Origin: CAVRZY01 sp963725415
GTDB lineage: Bacteria; Acidobacteriota; Terriglobia; Bryobacterales; Bryobacteraceae
Reading direction: 5' to 3'
DNA length: 34,871 nt
NCBI GenBank assembly: GCA_963725415.1
Contig: CAVRZY010000261.1
Location: 1-34,871, forward strand
Shown here: positions 31,232-34,871 of the stretch, piece by piece
Layout of the letters: each line of letters begins with the position of its first letter
How positions within the stretch are numbered: the stretch's first letter is position 1
Made by a program: the position numbers and the translations under genes
The notes under the pieces: model-generated
Told to the model about the DNA's origin: nothing
The model's input: only the letters and a program-made list of their open reading frames with translations
The model's database searches: none

Positions 31232-32893
31232 TCACCGAATCACCTCGGTGTCTCCCCGTCCGCGCGGGTAAGGCTGAAGGCGGGGCAACCGCCGGTCAGC
31301 CTCCAGCAGCCAAATGCGGCGGGAGCGAAAATACTCCAGCAGCGGTGTGTTGTCCTGCATCTCCCGCGCCCAGACTACCGGCAAGGTATCGATGTCGGCG
31401 CGGTTGTACACCCACTCGAAGAACGGGTAATGATTCTGGCTGTAGCGCACCAGAATCAGATGCTTCTCGCCGCTGCGGGACAACTGGTTCTCGATCCGCT
31501 CACGTTCAAATTGCCAGGGTGGTGGAAAATCGATCCTCAGCCAGCTTCGCCAGATCCACCTCCCCGCCATGACGCCCACACTCAGCAACACCAGCACCAG
31601 CACGGCCGCGCGACCCAGAGGCCAGCCTCCAGGTCGCCAGGTTCGCAAATGCCGCAGACACTGGACCAGCAGCGCCAGCAGGGCTCCCGTCAGCGGAGCG
31701 GCATAGTGGGGCTGGATGTATACACTGCCCGCTACGCCCGCGAAACCCACGAACAGACAAATCAGCAGCGGGCGAAAGCGCCGGTCGCGGAAAACCCACG
31801 GAGTCAGCAGGAGAGCTGCGATCATCACTCCTCCGGAAAACTGCAATACAAGGCGCCTTGTGGTCCCGCCCGCCAGCTCCCACCAACTCAATTCCTCCCG
31901 CCGCAGCGCTCGGTAGAGGTCCCGCATCTCCTTGTGGCGGTACACGGGTTCCGGACGGTCGGACTGCCAAAGGAACATCCGCCGGATCATGTGCCGCTCC
32001 AGGGCCACTTGATAGGGCATCCGAAAAGGATTCCCCGTTGTCCGCCAGTGGTAGTAAGCCATCCCCGCTGCGGTGATGGCCAGCGTAGCGCCAATCGGAA
32101 CAAGGACTCTGCGGAGCAACTGCCGGGCCGGCCGCACATTCCGCCTGAGTATCCAGAACAGCATCAGGCCTGCTACTGCCAAACCAAGCACCAGACCCTC
32201 ATAAGGACGGCTGTTGGCCAGGATCGACAGACCAACTGCAAGGAGAAAGGCGTCCCGCGCTCGGCAGCTTTTCCAGATGCGCGGCAGCCCCCCTAGCACC
32301 AGCGCACCGCCGGTCGCCGCCACCGCGCCGCCATAGTAGGTGGTTGCCCAATAGCTGAACACGGTGAAGCAACAGGCCAGCAGCCCGCCTAACAATGCCC
32401 AGCGGGGAGGCAGCCATCCCTGGAGCATCCAGCAAACCGCGGCGCACATCGCTACCACGCTGAGCAGCACGCCGAACCAGGGATGCCCCGCCACGCGCTG
32501 CCCGGCGGCCAGAACCAGACCCTGAGCAGGGGGATAGGCCGACACGTAGGTGGGCTGGTGGATGGTGTGCGGGCTTTCGAAGTATACCCACAGCGGGTGG
32601 GTGGGATTCGCCAATCGGCCCGAGACAAACGTGTCCGCAGCCAGTAAATAGCAGAATTCGTCCGGTATCATGGGCGCCGGGTATCCGTTGGCGGCCCAAT
32701 AGCCCAGACACAGAACCAGCGAGACCGACGCCGTCAACAGCACCGCCAGGCTCTTCCGTCTCCCCAGATGCCCCAGCCAATGCTCGAAGACGACAGTAAT
32801 CCGCTCTACACTTCGTAGGGTGCGGAGAAGGAGTCCAGCGCCTCCAGGAGACCCAGTGTGACCAGAGAGCGCTGGCAGCCGGCCGTCACCCAT
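31232..32893 (-). CDS. Second GT-C-like membrane protein
   Basis: From ATG 32893 (MGDGRLPALSGHTG...; an in-frame ATG at 32959 gives 22 more residues without support) it encodes 553 residues with many helices. PMIPDEFCYLLAADTFVSGR carries the Asp-Glu pair in the first large loop, as in GT-C enzymes, and HTIHQPTYVSAYPPAQGLVL follows. The last 120 residues are soluble (HLILVRYSQNHYPFFEWVYN, LEADRRLPRLQPYPRG). The family is common in acidobacteria as a hypothetical protein. With the 29657 and 33115 genes it suggests transfer of sugars from undecaprenyl-phosphate carriers. Confidence 0.75.
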   Translation of the reverse strand: MGDGRLPALSGHTGSPGGAGLLLRTLRSVERITVVFEHWLGHLGRRKSLAVLLTASVSLVLCLGYWAANGYPAPMIPDEFCYLLAADTFVSGRLANPTHPLWVYFESPHTIHQPTYVSAYPPAQGLVLAAGQRVAGHPWFGVLLSVVAMCAAVCWMLQGWLPPRWALLGGLLACCFTVFSYWATTYYGGAVAATGGALVLGGLPRIWKSCRARDAFLLAVGLSILANSRPYEGLVLGLAVAGLMLFWILRRNVRPARQLLRRVLVPIGATLAITAAGMAYYHWRTTGNPFRMPYQVALERHMIRRMFLWQSDRPEPVYRHKEMRDLYRALRREELSWWELAGGTTRRLVLQFSGGVMIAALLLTPWVFRDRRFRPLLICLFVGFAGVAGSVYIQPHYAAPLTGALLALLVQCLRHLRTWRPGGWPLGRAAVLVLVLLSVGVMAGRWIWRSWLRIDFPPPWQFERERIENQLSRSGEKHLILVRYSQNHYPFFEWVYNRADIDTLPVVWAREMQDNTPLLEYFRSRRIWLLEADRRLPRLQPYPRGRGDTEVIR

Positions 32894-33114
32894 TGTGAGA
32901 GATTCCAAAAGGCATGCGGCCGGCAGACCCAATTCGCCGCTTGCTGCCCGGCAGAACACTCAAGAAATGGTACATCGACTGTCTCCACCATCCAGTCTAT
33001 AATAGCGGGGGTCACCGACACATCCGAGACGGGGTTTTCGCCTCTGATCCTCAGGTATTCTGGTATGACGCCCTGCGAACAACGGGACGGGGCAGGAAAG
33101 GTTAGCTCTGAGCT
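32894..33114. other. Divergent intergenic region between GT-C and GT2 genes
   Basis: No gene seen. TCTATAATAG near 33,000 looks like a -10 region for the plus strand. GT2 begins at ATG 33115 with AGGAAAGG about 15 bases upstream. Confidence 0.3.
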
Positions 33115-34197
33115 ATGCGGTCCACGAGCGAAGGCATGCCAACTCGAGCAGGAGACTCGCTTCCGGAGGAGCGCGTCCCCAAGGAAGGGCTGCCCAAGGT
33201 CATCATTCAGATCCCCTGCTACAACGAAGAGGCCACCCTGGGCATTACGCTCAGCGCGCTCCCCCGCCAGATCCCCGGCGCCGGCAAGGTCGAGTGGCTA
33301 ATCATTAACGACGGCAGCAGGGACCGCACCGTCGAGGTAGCTCGCCAGCATGGCGTTGACTACATTGTCAATCTTCCGCGAAACACGGGGCTGGCGAACG
33401 CATTCATGACCGGTGTGAACGCCTGCCTCAGGGCAGGGGCGGACATCATCGTGAACACGGATGCGGATAATCAATACTGCGCCGACGACATTCCCAAGCT
33501 CATCGCGCCCCTCCTCGAAGGTCAGGCGGAAATCGTCATGGGGACTCGCCCCATCGGCGACATCCAGCATTTCTCTCGCGCCAAGAAGTTCCTACAGCGT
33601 CTGGGAAGCACGGTGGTGCGTCTGGCCAGCGGCGCCCATATTGAGGACGCTCCCAGCGGCTTCCGGGCCATGACACGCGAGGCAGCTCTGCGCTTGCGCA
33701 TCTTCAGCAAGTACACCTACACGCTGGAGATGATCATCCAGGCCGGGCAGAAAGGAATTCCTCTGGTCTCGGTCCCGGTCCGCGTGAATCCCGACCTGCG
33801 ACCGTCCCGCCTAGTGAAGAGCATGGGCCGATATGTCTGGCGTTCGGCCCGGATGATCCTGCGCATCTTCATTCTGTATCGCCCGTTCCGCTTCTTCCTC
33901 ATTGTTGGAGCGGTCCCGTCTTTGCTGGGCGCTCTGCTTTGCCTGCGATGGCTGTTGTTGAATATCTTCGAGTATCCCTACACCGGCAGAACTCACGTTC
34001 CCAGCCTTCTGGTTGCTGTCCTCTTGCTGCTGATCGGCTTTCAGATCTGGGTCTTCGGCTTCATTGCCGATCTGTTGGCCGCCAACCGGACCCTGCTCGA
34101 GGATGTGACGCTTTACCTGCGGCGGCAGGAGATGGCCACAGAAGCGGGCGCGTCTCAGCAGCCGCGCAATCCGGCCTCCGAGGACGCACCTGAGTGA
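33115..34197 (+). CDS. Family 2 glycosyltransferase, polyprenyl-phosphate sugar synthase type (DPM1/GtrB-like)
   Basis: Encodes 360 residues. GT2 motifs: IQIPCYNEEATLGITLSALP (start), WLIINDGSRDRTVEVARQHG (Asp66), NTDADNQYCADDI (the DxD at 116-118), GTRPIG and DAPSGFRAMTREAALRL with the GFR loop. After about residue 255 two membrane helices follow (FFLIVGAVPSLLGALLCLRW and VPSLLVAVLLLLIGFQIWVF), the architecture of dolichol/undecaprenyl-phosphate sugar synthases such as GtrB. It would load mannose or glucose on undecaprenyl phosphate for the GT-C enzymes next door. The stop overlaps the start of the GtrA gene. Confidence 0.88.
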   Translation: MRSTSEGMPTRAGDSLPEERVPKEGLPKVIIQIPCYNEEATLGITLSALPRQIPGAGKVEWLIINDGSRDRTVEVARQHGVDYIVNLPRNTGLANAFMTGVNACLRAGADIIVNTDADNQYCADDIPKLIAPLLEGQAEIVMGTRPIGDIQHFSRAKKFLQRLGSTVVRLASGAHIEDAPSGFRAMTREAALRLRIFSKYTYTLEMIIQAGQKGIPLVSVPVRVNPDLRPSRLVKSMGRYVWRSARMILRIFILYRPFRFFLIVGAVPSLLGALLCLRWLLLNIFEYPYTGRTHVPSLLVAVLLLLIGFQIWVFGFIADLLAANRTLLEDVTLYLRRQEMATEAGASQQPRNPASEDAPE

Positions 34198-34670
34198 AGC
34201 GCTCCCGGCATCTCCCCGTGCTCGGCCACTCCCCGCTCGCCGAACGGCTCCGGCAGGCTATCGATCTGCTGAAAAGAGTGCTTCGTTTTCTGCTTTCAGG
34301 CCTGCCGGCCTTCCTGCTCGCCATTCCCGCCAATTGGTTCCTGGTGGAGGTCTTTCACTGGCCCAAGCCCGTTTCCTACCTGGCGGTGCTGTGGGGCCAG
34401 ACCACCATCAATTTCTTCGCCTGTCGCCGGTTCGTCTTCAACCTGAGAGAGAGACGACCGACCTTCCGCCAGTATTGGCAGTTCCTTTCCGGCATGGGCT
34501 TGTTCCGCCTCGCGGATTGGCTGCTCTATACGATTGTGGTGGAAGTGTTCAGGTTGTATTACCTGGCCGCTCAACTCTTCAACATCGCGGTGTTCGCGCT
34601 GATCAAGTTCAGATTCGCCGAGTCCTTGTTCGAGGCCCGCAAGAAATCTCTCACGGCCAAGGAGAAATGA
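34194..34670 (+). CDS. GtrA-family membrane protein (putative polyprenyl-linked sugar flippase)
   Basis: Encodes 158 residues from GTG 34194, overlapping the GT2 stop by four bases, so it is translationally coupled. Four membrane helices, with the typical KRVLRFLLSGLPAFLLAIPA, YLAVLWGQTTINFFACRRFV (the conserved NFxxxRxxVF pattern) and AAQLFNIAVFALIKFRFAES. GtrA is thought to move undecaprenyl-phosphate-linked sugar across the membrane. With the GT2 and the two GT-C proteins it makes a complete set: load, flip, transfer. Confidence 0.85.
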   Translation: MKRSRHLPVLGHSPLAERLRQAIDLLKRVLRFLLSGLPAFLLAIPANWFLVEVFHWPKPVSYLAVLWGQTTINFFACRRFVFNLRERRPTFRQYWQFLSGMGLFRLADWLLYTIVVEVFRLYYLAAQLFNIAVFALIKFRFAESLFEARKKSLTAKEK

Positions 34671-34697
34671 CCGCTCCGCCCGCCTGTGTCTGTATCC

Positions 34698-34726
34698 TTG
34701 ACTTTAGGCCGAAAAGAACATACAGT
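34698..34726 (+). promoter_or_regulatory. Sigma-70-type promoter before the last gene
   Basis: TTGACT (34698-34703), 17 bases, TACAGT (34721-34726), the consensus layout. A ribosome site AAAGGAG (34755-34761) and ATG 34767 follow. Confidence 0.5.
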
Positions 34727-34766
34727 CTTTCAATTGGGACAATTTTAGGGCCTGAAAGGAGTCTGT

Positions 34767-34871
34767 ATGGGCATGATGACGGTTCAAGTTTGGGATGCCG
34801 CTGGCAACCGGCGGGAGCTGGTCGGCTTGCCCGACGATGAGCCGGTCAATCGCATCCTGATCAAGCTGGCG
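34767..34871 (+). CDS. 5' end of a gene for a small beta-grasp (ubiquitin-like/EsaB-like) protein, cut by the window edge
   Basis: Thirty-five codons are present (MGMMTVQVWDAAGNRRELVG, then LPDDEPVNRILIKLA). The strand-turn-strand-helix pattern (TVQVWD, NRRELVGLP, then PVNRILIKLA) is what the first half of a ubiquitin-like or YukD/EsaB-like domain looks like. ATG 34767 is chosen because AAAGGAG lies 5 bases before it; ATG 34773 and 34776 are alternatives. Bacterial ubiquitin-like genes often stand beside E1-, JAB- or E2-like genes, which would lie beyond the window. Family assignment is tentative. Confidence 0.4.
   Translation, partial: MGMMTVQVWDAAGNRRELVGLPDDEPVNRILIKLA

Noticed and set aside
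30854..32296. 480-codon plus-strand ORF
   Set aside because: Lies opposite the two GT-C genes. Composition (Pro, Gln, His, Arg) is that of an antisense shadow.

Overview
The window is a mosaic of two unlike pieces of DNA. Positions 1 to about 7,350 are visibly A+T-richer, with short and mostly broken genes, archaeal-style TATA boxes and few Shine-Dalgarno sites. They carry two diverged copies of one IS6-like transposase gene, a NYN-domain nuclease, small membrane proteins and a recurring GTTACC/GGTAAC inverted repeat. I read this part as archaeal accessory DNA (plasmid, provirus or island; a soil thaumarchaeote is my best guess, an inference only). From about 7,460 to the end the DNA is G+C-rich, with long bacterial genes, Shine-Dalgarno sites and an Acidobacteria-type VWFA-related secreted protein. 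This suggests an acidobacterium of the Bryobacter/Solibacter kind. The join lies between about 7,345 and 7,460 and may be an assembly chimera.

Archaeal part: 1-148 tail of an unknown gene; 274-1092 broken proteasome-like Ntn hydrolase; 1243-2398 transposase copy 1; 2407-2461 operator pair; 2471-3344 two small genes; 3641-4263 small membrane ORFs; 4434-4949 NYN protein; 5010-6137 transposase copy 2; 6249-7217 decayed small ORFs; 7254-7334 repeat plus promoter, cut by the join.

Bacterial part: 7,371-8,258 has no intact gene and holds intergenic word repeats. Then follow a truncated UroD-type methyltransferase with a DUF1638 partner (8.2-9.7 kb), an arsenic operon arsR-arsM-acr3 (9.7-12.0 kb), a deleted SDR, a VWFA protein, an orphan VapB-like antitoxin, a UroD-like protein beside a large secreted glycosidase-like protein (14.2-17.4 kb), a ParDE pair with a stop in the toxin, an ATP-grasp/CapK-like divergent pair, and an interrupted HicB. 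Next comes a compact three-gene corrinoid methyl-transfer operon (21.3-24.1 kb: UroD-type methyltransferase, corrinoid protein, homocysteine methyltransferase). After it are a secreted O-methyltransferase, a 5'-nucleotidase, a Tat-exported Gfo/Idh oxidoreductase divergent from a sugar isomerase and a secreted amidase, and a membrane glycosylation group (two GT-C proteins, a GT2 and GtrA; 29.7-34.7 kb). The window ends inside a gene that looks like a small beta-grasp (ubiquitin-like) protein.

The most interesting items are the split methionine-synthase-like operon together with two further UroD-family genes in the same 16 kb, three decayed toxin-antitoxin loci in 7 kb, the repeated archaeal inverted repeat with an 8-base spacer, and the SWIM/zinc-ribbon/DDE transposase. 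Single-base frameshifts occur in both halves (transposases, Ntn hydrolase, arsM, ATP-grasp), so uncorrected sequencing error must be excluded before any one of them is called a pseudogene. No tRNA, rRNA or CRISPR array was seen.
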